Shown here piece after piece: positions 1-8,958 of a DNA stretch of 36,881 nucleotides. The translations under genes and the position numbers were made by a program. Numbering within the stretch: position 1 is the stretch's first letter; every line of letters begins with the position of its first letter. Source of the DNA: an uncultured Oscillospiraceae bacterium (GTDB taxonomy: Bacteria > Bacillota > Clostridia > Oscillospirales > Acutalibacteraceae); assembly GCA_900543795.1 (NCBI GenBank), contig UQSH01000013.1:1-36881 (forward strand), written 5' to 3'. The notes under the pieces were generated by a model. It was not told where the DNA came from. It saw only the letters and a list, made by a program, of their open reading frames with translations, and searched no databases.

Positions 1-1086
1 TCTGATGCGGATAAAAAGATTGCCGGTCTTTATTCTGTTTCCTCCGTTTCGGAAAAAAGCGTTGATTATCAAAGCGCAGACACCGTAGGAGAAAATAAAT
101 CCGAGCTTGATTTTTTAGGTATTGTTCCCGTTAAGGAGGAAAGCATAAAAAATGTTTCCGAAAAAAAGGTTTATGTTTCGGGGCAGTCCTTTGGAATTAA
201 GCTTTACACAAACGGCGTGATTGTGGTTGGCACAAAGGATATAACTGTTAACGGAAAAACGGTCAATCCTGCAAAGCAGGCGGGTATAGAGATTGGCGAT
301 GTTATTACTTCAATAAACGGTCAAAGAGTTTATTCCTCCGATAAAGTTCAGGAAATTCTAAACGATAATAACGGCAGAAGCTTTGAAATTTGCATAAACA
401 GGGGAGGAGATTATAAAGCATTAACTCTTGTTCCCGTTTATTCAGATTCGGAGGGATGCTATAAAGCAGGAATGTGGGTTAGGGATTCAACCGCCGGAAT
501 CGGAACAATAACCTTCTATAATCCGTCAAGCAATACGGTAGCCGCTCTCGGCCATCCCATAACAGATGTTGACACAGGCAAAATAATGCCGATATTAAAC
601 GGAGAAGCGGTTGAAACAAGGGTTACCTCCGTAACAAAATCATCTCCTAATGAAACCGGATCCGTCTGCTGCGAATTTTTAAGCAAAGCAATTGGCAGTC
701 TTAAAGAAAACACTAATCAGGGGGTTTACGGAAAATACGGCGAAGGCGTTGATTTGTCAAAGTATCACGAATATCCTGTTGCAAAAAAGCAAGAGACGGA
801 AAAGGGCTTTTGCCAGATTATAACAACCGTTGATGAAAGCGGACTTCAGGTGTTTTCAGCTGAAATAACAAGGATTTATTATAACGATGAAGAAAAAAAT
901 ATGATTATTAAAATAACAGATGATAAGCTGATTGAGAAAACAGGCGGCATTGTTCAGGGTATGAGCGGAAGCCCGATAATTCAAAACGGAAAGCTGATAG
1001 GCGCAATAACACATGTTATAGTCAGCGAGCCTAAAAAGGGATATGCCGTTTTTGCCGAAACAATGCTTGAAATCTCCGAAAATTGA
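1..1086 (+). CDS. spoIVB: SpoIVB peptidase (S55 family), 5' end cut by window edge
   Basis: SpoIVB is the forespore-secreted serine protease that triggers pro-sigma-K processing by cleaving the SpoIVFA/BofA inhibitory complex. The reading frame is open from base 1, so the N-terminus (signal anchor) lies outside the window; 361 residues are visible against about 430 in Bacillus. A PDZ domain is seen around bases 220-420 (AGIEIGDVITSINGQRV), then the S55 protease domain with the catalytic-histidine motif ALGHPITDVDTG (about 545-580) and the serine motif VQGMSGSPI (about 950-980). It ends with TGA at 1084-1086. The pathway partner sigK lies about 23 kb downstream in this window. The usual Clostridia neighbour spo0A does not follow; a glycosyltransferase does. 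Family identity is firm from the order PDZ, GH motif, GMSGSP motif. Confidence 0.95.
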   Translation, partial: SDADKKIAGLYSVSSVSEKSVDYQSADTVGENKSELDFLGIVPVKEESIKNVSEKKVYVSGQSFGIKLYTNGVIVVGTKDITVNGKTVNPAKQAGIEIGDVITSINGQRVYSSDKVQEILNDNNGRSFEICINRGGDYKALTLVPVYSDSEGCYKAGMWVRDSTAGIGTITFYNPSSNTVAALGHPITDVDTGKIMPILNGEAVETRVTSVTKSSPNETGSVCCEFLSKAIGSLKENTNQGVYGKYGEGVDLSKYHEYPVAKKQETEKGFCQIITTVDESGLQVFSAEITRIYYNDEEKNMIIKITDDKLIEKTGGIVQGMSGSPIIQNGKLIGAITHVIVSEPKKGYAVFAETMLEISEN

Positions 1087-1121
1087 TTTTTGCGATATTT
1101 TTATATTATTATATATTATAA

Positions 1122-1150
1122 TTGATTAATCGAATTGTTTGTGATAAAAT
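1122..1150 (+). promoter_or_regulatory. Promoter of the glycosyltransferase gene
   Basis: TTGATT at 1122-1127, a 17-base spacer, and TAAAAT at 1145-1150 with an extended -10 TGA just before it. It lies in the AT-rich gap after spoIVB, 46 bases before the preferred start codon. Sigma-A-type by consensus; not tested. Confidence 0.6.
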
Positions 1151-1195
1151 ATATTAGTAATATTATGCAAAATTGTTATTTTTGGGTGAATGGTT

Positions 1196-3271
1196 ATGAA
1201 TGATTTAATTTCAATCGTGGTTCCTGTTTATAATGTTGAAAAATATGTTGAGGAAAGCCTTAAAAGCCTATTAAATCAAACATATAAAAATATTGAGGTT
1301 ATCTGCGTGGATGACGGCTCCTCCGACTCGTCGCTGAATATTCTGAAAAATATTGCCGAGTCCGACGGTCGTGTAAAAATAATTGAGCAGAAAAACGCAG
1401 GCGCCGGTGCAGCAAGAAATAACGGCATTAATCATTCAAACGGAAAATATATTTATTTTTTCGATTCAGATGATGTTGCCGCAAAAAATCTGCTTGAAAA
1501 GGCATATAACAGGGCGCTGGAAACAGACGCCGATATTGTTGCCTTTAACGGCTACACCTTTACTAATGACGATATTTCAACAAAAAAGCTCAAAAAGGGA
1601 TATAATTCAAATATTATAAAAGATAAAAATGAAATCTTCTCATATAAAACAAATTGCGATTGTATATTAAGCATTGTAAATGTTGTTCCGTGGAATAAGC
1701 TTATAAAAGCAGAGCTTATCAAAAAGAATAATTTAAAGTTTGAAGAAATATCATCCTCAAACGATATAACCTTTTCTGCCGTTTGCTCTGCTTATGCACA
1801 AAAAATTGCAGTTGTTAATGAAGCGTTAATGTATTACAGGCTCGGCCATTCGGGCACGGTTTCCTCAACAAAGCAGAAAAATTTGGGCAATGTTGAAAGG
1901 GCGGTTGAAAGCGTTGTTGAGCAAGCGCAGGCACTTCCTTATTATGATGAAATAAAAACCGCCGTTCAGCGCTTTGTTATTGATAATTACACCTTTGCGT
2001 TTATGAATTACACAAATGATTTTACTTCTGATATTGCAAAGGGCTTTTATGAGCATATCCGCAAAAGATTTCATTCTGAGCTTTTTGACGGATTAAAAAA
2101 GGAATCTTTAAATAACGAAAAGCTTTTCGCTCTGTTTGAGGCAATTAAAAATGCCTCCTATGATCAAATGCTCGAACGGCGCTTAAAGGAAATTATAGTT
2201 TCCTTTACTACATATCCAAAAAGAATTACTGCTGCTCATAAAATTATTGAAAATATGCTTTCGCAATCGGTTAAAGCAAAAAAAATTCTTCTTTATCTTG
2301 CCGAGGAGCAGTTTCCGAATAAGGAAAAGGATTTGCCGATTGAATTAACAGAGCTTCAAAAGCAGGGTGCTGTTGAAATAAAATGGTGCGATGATTTACG
2401 CTCCCATAAAAAATATTTTTATGCAATGCAGGAATATCCCGATAATCTTATTGTTACCGTTGATGACGACCTTGTTTATCCCTGCGATATGCTTCAAAAT
2501 CTTTATTATTCCTATCTCTGCTTCCCAAATTGCGTTTCGGCTATGAGAGCGCATATAACCGTGATAGATAAAAGCAAAAAGGAAATTCTGCCTTATTCAA
2601 AATGGTTTAAGGAATACAGAGAGCATATTTTAACACCAAGCGCTCAGCTTTTTGCAACAAGCGGAGCAGGCACTCTTTATCCGCCTCATTCGCTTAATGA
2701 GCTTGCCTTTGATAAGGAAAAAATCAAGGAGCTTTGCCCGTTTGCAGATGATATTTGGCTTAATGCCAATCAGCTTCTAAACGGCACTCAAACCGTTTGT
2801 GCAGTAAATAATTTTTATCTCAATTATATAGAGAAAACCCAAGAGGATTCTCTGTTTGAAATCAATGTTGAGCAAAATCAAAATCAAGTTCAGTATGATA
2901 GGCTTCGCACTTATCTAAAAGAGCAGTATTCCTGCGATATTCTTTATGATAGGCTTGCAGACGCTTCCTCGCAAATTTCCTTTGCCGATATTGAAAGCGT
3001 TTGCCGATATGTTGAATATCTGGATTCGGTTAATCTTGAATGCTCGCAAAGGCTTAAAGCAGCTTATACGGAAAAATCGGAAATTAATTCAAAGCTTCAA
3101 AAAACATATAAGGAAAAAGCCGAAAGGGGAGAGCGCATTAAAAAGCTTTCCTCGGAAAAAAAGAAGCTTGAACAAACCGTTAAGAAGAAAAATGAATATA
3201 TTGCAAAGCTTAAAAAATATTCGTTTTATCCGATATATAAACGCATAAAGAAATTATTTAAAAGAAAATAA
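1196..3271 (+). CDS. Two-module glycosyltransferase (GT2 plus second GT-like domain) with coiled-coil tail
   Basis: The N-terminal third is a GT-A fold family 2 glycosyltransferase: SIVVPVYNVEKYVEESL at the start, the nucleotide-sugar motif DDGSSD, and the metal-binding DSDD (residues about 90-93). A second module from about residue 330 (IVSFTTYPKRI, then TVDDDLVYP as a second DxD-like site, then a conserved FATSGAGTLYPP segment) resembles another glycosyltransferase-like domain found in surface-polysaccharide proteins. The last 70 residues are a Lys/Glu-rich coiled coil ending in a basic tail that could hold it to the membrane face. An in-frame ATG at 1190 is one base from the GGGTG ribosome site (1184-1188); the ATG at 1196 has proper spacing and gives the normal GT2 start. 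It is followed after 12 bases by the YfhO-like gene, so they are probably one operon for envelope glycan synthesis. The sugar and acceptor are unknown. Confidence 0.85.
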   Translation: MNDLISIVVPVYNVEKYVEESLKSLLNQTYKNIEVICVDDGSSDSSLNILKNIAESDGRVKIIEQKNAGAGAARNNGINHSNGKYIYFFDSDDVAAKNLLEKAYNRALETDADIVAFNGYTFTNDDISTKKLKKGYNSNIIKDKNEIFSYKTNCDCILSIVNVVPWNKLIKAELIKKNNLKFEEISSSNDITFSAVCSAYAQKIAVVNEALMYYRLGHSGTVSSTKQKNLGNVERAVESVVEQAQALPYYDEIKTAVQRFVIDNYTFAFMNYTNDFTSDIAKGFYEHIRKRFHSELFDGLKKESLNNEKLFALFEAIKNASYDQMLERRLKEIIVSFTTYPKRITAAHKIIENMLSQSVKAKKILLYLAEEQFPNKEKDLPIELTELQKQGAVEIKWCDDLRSHKKYFYAMQEYPDNLIVTVDDDLVYPCDMLQNLYYSYLCFPNCVSAMRAHITVIDKSKKEILPYSKWFKEYREHILTPSAQLFATSGAGTLYPPHSLNELAFDKEKIKELCPFADDIWLNANQLLNGTQTVCAVNNFYLNYIEKTQEDSLFEINVEQNQNQVQYDRLRTYLKEQYSCDILYDRLADASSQISFADIESVCRYVEYLDSVNLECSQRLKAAYTEKSEINSKLQKTYKEKAERGERIKKLSSEKKKLEQTVKKKNEYIAKLKKYSFYPIYKRIKKLFKRK

Positions 3272-3283
3272 AGGAAATGGATT

Positions 3284-5905
3284 ATGAATTTAAAGACTTC
3301 TAAAAAAGATAATAAACTGCTTTTAATTTTGTTTTTGTCGTTCGCCGTTCCGCTTCTTCTTGCGTGTGCGGCGCTCGCCCTTAATAAAATCGCACCGTTT
3401 GGCGATAAGGCGTTTTTGTTTTGGGATGCAAAGCTTCAATATAAGGATTATTACGGCTATCTTTGGGATGTGCTTCACGGCAACGCAAGCCTTGAATATT
3501 CGGCTTCAAAATCCCTCGGAGGTCAAACAATAGGTCTTGTTACCTATTATTTAACCTGCCCTCTTAATCTGCTCGTTTATTTTATCGGCAAATCGCAGAT
3601 ACCTCTTTTTATCTGCGCAACAACAATACTTAAAATAGCCTTTTCGGGCTTAACCGCTTCTTACTTTTTAAGAAAAAGGCACGCCGCACCCGTTTCAGCC
3701 TGTGTTGTTCTTTCTGCCTGCTATGCCCTTATGGAATACAGTGTTGTTTACGGCAGAAATATTATGTGGCTTGACGGCGTTGTTCTTCTTCCGCTTGCCT
3801 GCCTCGGAGTTTATGAGCTCCTCTATAATAATAAAAAGGGTCTCCTTTTCTTCTCCGTTGCAATTGCCATAATTTCAAACTGGTATTCGGGCTTTATGGT
3901 TTGCTTGATGACGGGCTTCTATTTCCTTTATGAGCTTGCGCTTAAATATGATTTTGTTAAAAGCTTCAAGCAGGTTATCGGCAAAATGCTTGCAGATGCC
4001 GTTCGCGTTGCGGCGGATATGATTTTGGGCGTCCTTGCAAGCGGAGCCGTTCTCATACCTGCCTGCCTTTCACTTGTCGGCGGAAAAGCAAAGTTCAGAT
4101 TGATTTATGCTTCAATAAATATCGGTATTCTTGAATGCTTCAAGGGCTTTGATATAAACGCGGGAAGCAACAGCTCAGATTGGCCATTACTTTATTGCGG
4201 AGCTGTTATGCTTATACTTGTTGTTTATCTTTTCCTTGATAAACGAATAGACCTTAAAAAGCGCATTGCTTCGCTTGTTTTATTCTCTTTCCTGATTTTA
4301 AGCTTCTGCTTTAAAGAGCTTGATATTATGTGGACTGCATTTGTGCAGAGCCATTCTTATGCTTATCGTTGGGCTTTCGTTTTCGGCTTCGTAATGCTTG
4401 CCCTTGCAGGCACCGCTGTTTCGGAAATAAAAGCCAAAAAGTTAAACAGTAAAGCGCTTTTCTCCGCTCTTGGAATAATATTCGGTGTGTTCCTGCTTCT
4501 CGATTATAATAAGAATTTCAAAAACAGATTTCTCGCATACGCCTATATGATTGCAATTGCAATTTATGTTGTTTGCATTTTCGTAACGGGATGTGTTAAA
4601 AAATCAAGAGCAAAGCAGATTATCTGCCTTTCGCTTGTTGCGCTCTTAACCTTTGCAGAGCTCGGCTATAATATGTATGATGCCTTTAAGGTTTATGATG
4701 AATCGGAAAAGCAGTATGTTGAATACACAAACGAAACCGAAAATATCGTAAACGAGATTAAGCAAAAGGATACCTCTTTTTACCGTCTTGAAAAGCAGAT
4801 TTCTTATTTAACAGAGGTAGACAGAGATGTTGCAAACAGCGAATCTCTTATGTTTAACTATAACGGCTTTGAGAACTACACCTCAACCTACGACGCTAAT
4901 GTTGATGAATTTATGGCAAGAATGGGATATTCGGATTCAACGTATATTCCCGATGAAAATTCCGAGGACGAGGTTTTAAATCCAACAGATGTTTATTGGA
5001 ACTGCCCTATGCTCGTTTCCGATTCCCTCTTGGGTCTTAAATATCAGCTTAACAATAAGGAATATCCCGGGCTTGAAGCGCAGACAGTCGAGTCAAAGCT
5101 TCCCGAGGGATATACTCTTTATAATAATCCTTATGCGCTTCCTCTTGCATATTGTGTTTCGCAGAATGCTCAAAGCATCGAATGGGGCGTTAATCCATTT
5201 GATAATCAAGAGCAGCTTCTCAACGCCTGTGCAGGCTATGAAACAGATGTTTATAAAGATTTAAGCGCAGAATATAAGGGGCTTAAATCAAATTCGGAAA
5301 AATACACCGTAACCGCAGAGTATAACGGTCCTATGTATTTTTATACCGATGCTTCAAGTGAGCATAAAACTCAAAACGAGAAAAACTGCGACCTTTATGT
5401 AAACGGCGAAAAGGTTCAGCCGATATGCAAGCGTTTTCAGTTTAATGCAGTTTATATCGGCACCTATTCAAAGGGCGAAACGGTTAATATTGAAATAAAG
5501 CATATTTCTAAGGAAAAGGTTGAGCACAATATTTATCTTGCCCAGCTTGATATGAGTGCCTTTGCTTCGGCGGTTGAAAGCATTTCATCAAGGGGCGAAA
5601 CAAATCTCAATATCAGCGGCAACGAGGTCAGCGGACAGTTTACCGCTAATGAGGCTTCAACTGTAATGCTCACTCTGCCCTACACAGAGGGCTGGAGCGT
5701 TTATGTTGACGGCGAAAAGGTTGAATATAAGGAGCTTGCAGACACTTTTATAGGAATAGATTTAACTGCGGGAACTCACGAAATTTATATGAAATATTCA
5801 ACGCTTCATAAAAACGCCGGTGTCGGAGCAACCGTTTTAGGAGTTGCAGGCTTTGCAGGCTGGTGCATTGCAGAAGCCCTTATAAAAAAGAAAAAATCTA
5901 AATAA
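3284..5905 (+). CDS. YfhO-family polytopic membrane protein
   Basis: 873 residues with many hydrophobic segments: one at residues 14-34, a cluster of about ten more up to roughly residue 470, and a last helix near 845-865. A large soluble, probably extracytoplasmic, domain separates the cluster from the last helix and ends in a beta-rich part (ANEASTVMLTLPYTEGWSVYVDG) typical of YfhO proteins. The family has a GT-C-like layout and is linked to glycosylation of lipoteichoic acid and other surface polymers; the early GDKAFLFWDAKLQYKDYYGY stretch fits the loop where this class carries acidic residues. Ribosome site AAGGAAATGG (3271-3280). It lies 12 bases after the glycosyltransferase, so the pair may make and export a lipid-linked sugar and add it outside; that is inference. 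Confidence 0.85.
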   Translation: MNLKTSKKDNKLLLILFLSFAVPLLLACAALALNKIAPFGDKAFLFWDAKLQYKDYYGYLWDVLHGNASLEYSASKSLGGQTIGLVTYYLTCPLNLLVYFIGKSQIPLFICATTILKIAFSGLTASYFLRKRHAAPVSACVVLSACYALMEYSVVYGRNIMWLDGVVLLPLACLGVYELLYNNKKGLLFFSVAIAIISNWYSGFMVCLMTGFYFLYELALKYDFVKSFKQVIGKMLADAVRVAADMILGVLASGAVLIPACLSLVGGKAKFRLIYASINIGILECFKGFDINAGSNSSDWPLLYCGAVMLILVVYLFLDKRIDLKKRIASLVLFSFLILSFCFKELDIMWTAFVQSHSYAYRWAFVFGFVMLALAGTAVSEIKAKKLNSKALFSALGIIFGVFLLLDYNKNFKNRFLAYAYMIAIAIYVVCIFVTGCVKKSRAKQIICLSLVALLTFAELGYNMYDAFKVYDESEKQYVEYTNETENIVNEIKQKDTSFYRLEKQISYLTEVDRDVANSESLMFNYNGFENYTSTYDANVDEFMARMGYSDSTYIPDENSEDEVLNPTDVYWNCPMLVSDSLLGLKYQLNNKEYPGLEAQTVESKLPEGYTLYNNPYALPLAYCVSQNAQSIEWGVNPFDNQEQLLNACAGYETDVYKDLSAEYKGLKSNSEKYTVTAEYNGPMYFYTDASSEHKTQNEKNCDLYVNGEKVQPICKRFQFNAVYIGTYSKGETVNIEIKHISKEKVEHNIYLAQLDMSAFASAVESISSRGETNLNISGNEVSGQFTANEASTVMLTLPYTEGWSVYVDGEKVEYKELADTFIGIDLTAGTHEIYMKYSTLHKNAGVGATVLGVAGFAGWCIAEALIKKKKSK

Positions 5906-5912
5906 TCATCAA

Positions 5913-5936
5913 AAGCCCTGCTGATTTGCAGGGCTT
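5913..5936 (+). terminator. Hairpin after the YfhO gene
   Basis: AAGCCCTGC (5913-5921) pairs with GCAGGGCTT (5928-5936) around a 6-base loop; it is followed by GATAATTT, a weak U-tract. Flanking ATCA/TGAT bases can extend the stem. It may let some transcription pass into the macro-domain gene, for which no clear separate promoter is visible. Confidence 0.6.
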
Positions 5937-5961
5937 GATAATTTAAAGGAAAGGTGCGTTT

Positions 5962-7035
5962 ATGCCTTTACAGATTGTAAGAAATGATATAACAAAAATG
6001 AAATGCGACGCAATTGTTAATGCCGCTAATTCCACGCTTCTCGGCGGAGGCGGTGTTGACGGCGCTATTCATCGTGCGGCAGGTAAGGAGCTTCTTTATG
6101 AATGTATGAAGCTCGGCGGCTGCAAAACAGGTCAGGCAAAAATAACAAAGGGCTATAATCTGCCCTGCAAATATGTTATACATACCGTCGGCCCGATATG
6201 GAGGGGCGGAGATAACGGCGAACGCGCATTGCTCACAGGCTGTTATAAAAACTCACTTGCGCTTGCAAAGGACAATAATTGTGAATCTGTTGCGTTTCCT
6301 CTTATTTCCGCAGGCGTTTACGGCTATCCTACTGTTGAAGCGTTTAATGTTGCAGTTGAGGCGTGTGCGGATTTTCTTATGAAAAACGATATGCTTATTT
6401 ATATCGTTGTTTATGATAAGAATGCGCTCTCTGCCGGCAGTAAAATTTTTTCGGATATTGCGCAGTATATTGACGATAATTATGTTGATTTACATTCGCA
6501 CTATGATATAAGGCGTTCGCAAAACGGCGAAAGCACTTTAATTAATATTCCTCGGCAGTCAAAGGCTTTTTGCAGTGAGCAGACCTTGGCACCCTGTTTT
6601 GTTGAGGATACCTGCGATGCCTCCGTTGAACGCGAATGGTTGCCGGAGGAAGACACAAAGCAGTTAACCGATGTTCTAAAAAACACACTTGACGAAAGCT
6701 TCTCTCAAATGCTTCTTCGCAAGATTGATGAAAAGGGTATAAAGGACAGCGAGTGCTATAAAAAGGCAAATATTGATAAGCGCCTTTTCTCAAAAATTCG
6801 CTCAAATCCAAGCTATAAGCCAAGTAAGCCAACTGTTGTTGCCTTTTGTATTGCTCTTGAGCTTTCGCTTGAAGAGGCTAATGAAATGCTTATGAAGGCG
6901 GGCTTTGCGCTTTCACACAGTAATAAGTTTGATATTATCGTTGAATATTTTATTAAAAAGAAAATTTATAATATTTTTGAAATAAACGAGGCACTCTTTG
7001 CGTTTGATCAAAGCCTGCTCGGTTGCGTAAATTAG
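5962..7035 (+). CDS. Macro-domain protein with helical C-terminal domain
   Basis: Residues 1 to about 165 form a macro domain (ADP-ribose-binding; many bacterial members remove ADP-ribose or O-acetyl-ADP-ribose groups). Visible motifs are DAIVNAANSTLLGGGGVDGA, the IHRAAG helix, and the phosphate loop LISAGVYGYP. After a linker, residues about 240-345 make a second helical domain: SFSQMLLRKIDEKGIKDSECYKKANIDKRLFSKIR style text, with a KPTVVAFCIALELSLEEANEMLMKAGFAL segment interrupted here only by description. That region reads like an XRE-like helix-turn-helix domain, as seen attached to macro domains in other Clostridia. Ribosome site GGAAAGGTG (about 5947-5955). The next gene, 98 bases on, is a vWA protein; the pair suggests ADP-ribose-linked signalling or stress response. 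No DarT-like toxin gene is adjacent. Confidence 0.88.
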   Translation: MPLQIVRNDITKMKCDAIVNAANSTLLGGGGVDGAIHRAAGKELLYECMKLGGCKTGQAKITKGYNLPCKYVIHTVGPIWRGGDNGERALLTGCYKNSLALAKDNNCESVAFPLISAGVYGYPTVEAFNVAVEACADFLMKNDMLIYIVVYDKNALSAGSKIFSDIAQYIDDNYVDLHSHYDIRRSQNGESTLINIPRQSKAFCSEQTLAPCFVEDTCDASVEREWLPEEDTKQLTDVLKNTLDESFSQMLLRKIDEKGIKDSECYKKANIDKRLFSKIRSNPSYKPSKPTVVAFCIALELSLEEANEMLMKAGFALSHSNKFDIIVEYFIKKKIYNIFEINEALFAFDQSLLGCVN

Positions 7036-7060
7036 TCGCACGGCAGGCGACCATATAATG

Positions 7061-7132
7061 AATAAAACCTCTTATAATGAGCTTGTAAGGTTGAAAAACA
7101 ACCGAAGCAAAATCATTTAGGAGGTTTTTATT
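7061..7132 (+). promoter_or_regulatory. Leader that can sequester the vWA gene's Shine-Dalgarno site
   Basis: AATAAAACCTCTTA (7061-7074) can pair with TAGGAGGTTTTTATT (7118-7132) with one bulged T and one G-U pair. This would bury the AGGAGG (7119-7124) of the vWA gene. Between the arms is a smaller perfect hairpin, GGTTG-AAAAA-CAACC (7089-7103). Two TATAAT boxes (7054-7059 and 7073-7078) lie near the 5' arm without clear -35 boxes. Transcripts starting from the second one would lack the arm. Confidence 0.45.
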
Positions 7133-7801
7133 ATGAAAAAAACAGAGGAAAATGTAAGAATTAAAAACGGTATAACAGAGCTTGTTTTCATTCTTGACCG
7201 TTCAGGCTCAATGTCAGGTCTTGAAAAGGACACAGTCGGAGGCTTTAATTCAATGCTTAAAAAGCAGAAAAACGAAAAGGGAAGTGCGTTTGTAACAACT
7301 GTTCTTTTCGATGATAAGATTGAATTTCTGCACGATAGGATTGATATAAAAAATGTTGAGCCGATAACGGAAAAGGAATATTTTGTTCGAGGCTGTACCG
7401 CTCTTATAGACGCAATTGGAATCAGCATAAAGCATATTTCAAATATTCATAAATATGCAAGAAAAGAGGATATTCCGGAGCATACACTTTTTGTTATCAC
7501 AACAGACGGAATGGAAAATGCAAGCCGTGTTTATTCCTCGGCGCAGGTAAAAGAGATGATTGAAAAAATGAAATCAAAATATGGCTGGGGATTTATATTT
7601 ATAGGTGCAAATATAGACGCTGTTGAAACTGCAAAGGGCTTCGGAATTAACGAGGAATGTGCCGTTAATTATCATTGCGATGAGGTTGGCACGCAGCTTA
7701 TGTATGATTCAATTGAATCGGCAGTAACAAATGTAAGGTCCTGTGCCCCGCTTTCAAGCGAATGGCGAAAGAATTTAGACGATGACTATAACAACAGATA
7801 A
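7133..7801 (+). CDS. von Willebrand factor A domain protein
   Basis: A single vWA domain fills nearly all of the 222 residues. The metal-ion-dependent adhesion site is intact: D21-x-S23-x-S25 in VFILDRSGSMSG, a threonine in GCTALIDAIG, and the aspartate in TTDGMENASR. No signal peptide or membrane helix is seen, so it is probably cytoplasmic, as in TerY-like and other vWA scaffolds. A very strong ribosome site AGGAGG (7119-7124) lies 8 bases before ATG, inside a possible sequestering stem. It lies 98 bases after the macro-domain gene on the same strand and may be co-expressed with it. Binding partners are unknown. Confidence 0.88.
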   Translation: MKKTEENVRIKNGITELVFILDRSGSMSGLEKDTVGGFNSMLKKQKNEKGSAFVTTVLFDDKIEFLHDRIDIKNVEPITEKEYFVRGCTALIDAIGISIKHISNIHKYARKEDIPEHTLFVITTDGMENASRVYSSAQVKEMIEKMKSKYGWGFIFIGANIDAVETAKGFGINEECAVNYHCDEVGTQLMYDSIESAVTNVRSCAPLSSEWRKNLDDDYNNR

Positions 7802-7808
7802 AAAAATG

Positions 7809-7832
7809 CGCAACGCCGGGGACGGCGTTGCG
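7809..7832. terminator. Bidirectional terminator between vWA and PAP2 genes
   Basis: A 10-base-pair perfect stem CGCAACGCCG / CGGCGTTGCG (7809-7818 and 7823-7832) with loop GGGA, flanked by AAAAAA on the left and TTATTTATTTT on the right. It can end transcription of the two converging genes. Confidence 0.85.
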
Positions 7833-7857
7833 TTATTTATTTTGCGTAAAAGATTTT

Positions 7858-8877
7858 TTACGATCTTTCAAGTATTCTTTTCTTCTCAAATATTTTAAGA
7901 ACTCCTGCCGCGGCAAGAAAGAATATCATTCCTATTATTGCACCGAGGGCAACATCTGATAAAAAGTGCGCACCTCTTATCATTCTTGTTAGGCTAAGTG
8001 CCGCAGTGTATGCAAAGCATAAAATGAAAACGGGTGTTTTGTATTTTTTAAGCCCTTCAAATGCATTGCATAAAAGCGTTGAAAGAAAAATAAAGCAGCC
8101 GCTCATAACATGTCCGCTCGGGCAGCTTGTTCCTTCAAGCTCAAATCCGTTAAGCAGCGTTCCTCCAAAGCCCTTTTGATACCATTCGGTGTAATATGAA
8201 AAATCGGATGCGGAGATAAATGCAGATGTTATATTTGTGTCCCTCGGATTTTCAAATCCGTTTGAAAAAGCAACCATCTCCCTAAATCTTGCTCTATTTG
8301 CAATGCTTTTTATCGGCCCTAAAAAGCAATAGAATATGCCGATAAGTATTCCGCAAAGCGCAAGCGGTTCAAGCCTGTAAAGAATTTCCTTCGGAATTTT
8401 TGTGAAAATCAAAATAACAATTATCGCAACAACCGCCGCAATAATGTACCAAACCGCCTTGCTTAAATCAACATAATATTTTCCTACATTTCTTATCAGC
8501 TTATCCCAGCCGAGAACGGCAAGAACGGTAAAGCCGATAATTTCAATTGAATTAACGATGAAATTGAAAAATTTATATACATTTGTTTGTGCTTGCTTTT
8601 CACTTATTTCGGGGATAAACGGTAAAAGTCTGTGGAAAACCGTAAAGCATTCCCTAATGCTTCTTCTTGTGAACAAAAGCACGGTAGCCGCAGGACCCCA
8701 GATTGCAAATCGAGGAGCCTCTCCCCATATTTCAAAGAATTCTGCAAATGAATTTTGCGGATTGAAAACAGCCTTTTCAATTTGGAAATCCTTAAAGCTT
8801 CCTATTATAAGTAAGGCTGCAAAGAAAATAAAATATACGGCGATGAAAGCCGTTGTTCTTTTTTTATCCTGAATCAT
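7858..8877 (-). CDS. PAP2-superfamily membrane phosphatase
   Basis: A 339-residue multi-spanning membrane protein. The lipid-phosphatase motifs are seen in the C-terminal half: CPSGHVMSG (motif 2, catalytic histidine) and LTRMIRGAHFLSDV (motif 3, here TR for the usual SR, with the nucleophile-pocket histidine and aspartate). Motif 1 (KxxxxxxRP) is not obvious. Members of the family dephosphorylate undecaprenyl pyrophosphate, phosphatidylglycerophosphate or related lipids. The ribosome site GGAGGTG lies on the minus strand at 8882-8888. The gene is divergent from a sugar transporter and ends at a shared bidirectional terminator. Substrate unknown. Confidence 0.85.
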   Translation of the reverse strand: MIQDKKRTTAFIAVYFIFFAALLIIGSFKDFQIEKAVFNPQNSFAEFFEIWGEAPRFAIWGPAATVLLFTRRSIRECFTVFHRLLPFIPEISEKQAQTNVYKFFNFIVNSIEIIGFTVLAVLGWDKLIRNVGKYYVDLSKAVWYIIAAVVAIIVILIFTKIPKEILYRLEPLALCGILIGIFYCFLGPIKSIANRARFREMVAFSNGFENPRDTNITSAFISASDFSYYTEWYQKGFGGTLLNGFELEGTSCPSGHVMSGCFIFLSTLLCNAFEGLKKYKTPVFILCFAYTAALSLTRMIRGAHFLSDVALGAIIGMIFFLAAAGVLKIFEKKRILERS

Positions 8878-8899
8878 ATCGCACCTCCGTAATAACTAT

Positions 8900-8929
8900 A
8901 TATTAACATATTTATATAATCTATTTCAA
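8900..8929 (-). promoter_or_regulatory. Promoter of the PAP2 gene
   Basis: On the minus strand TTGAAA (8929-8924), an 18-base spacer and TAATAT (8905-8900). It lies back to back with the promoter of the divergent transporter. Confidence 0.45.
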
Positions 8930-8958
8930 CGCATTTATTAATTTTGCACTATTTTATC

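Noticed and set aside
5962..7035. DarG-type antitoxin call for the macro-domain protein
   Set aside because: No DarT toxin gene is adjacent and the C-terminal domain differs.
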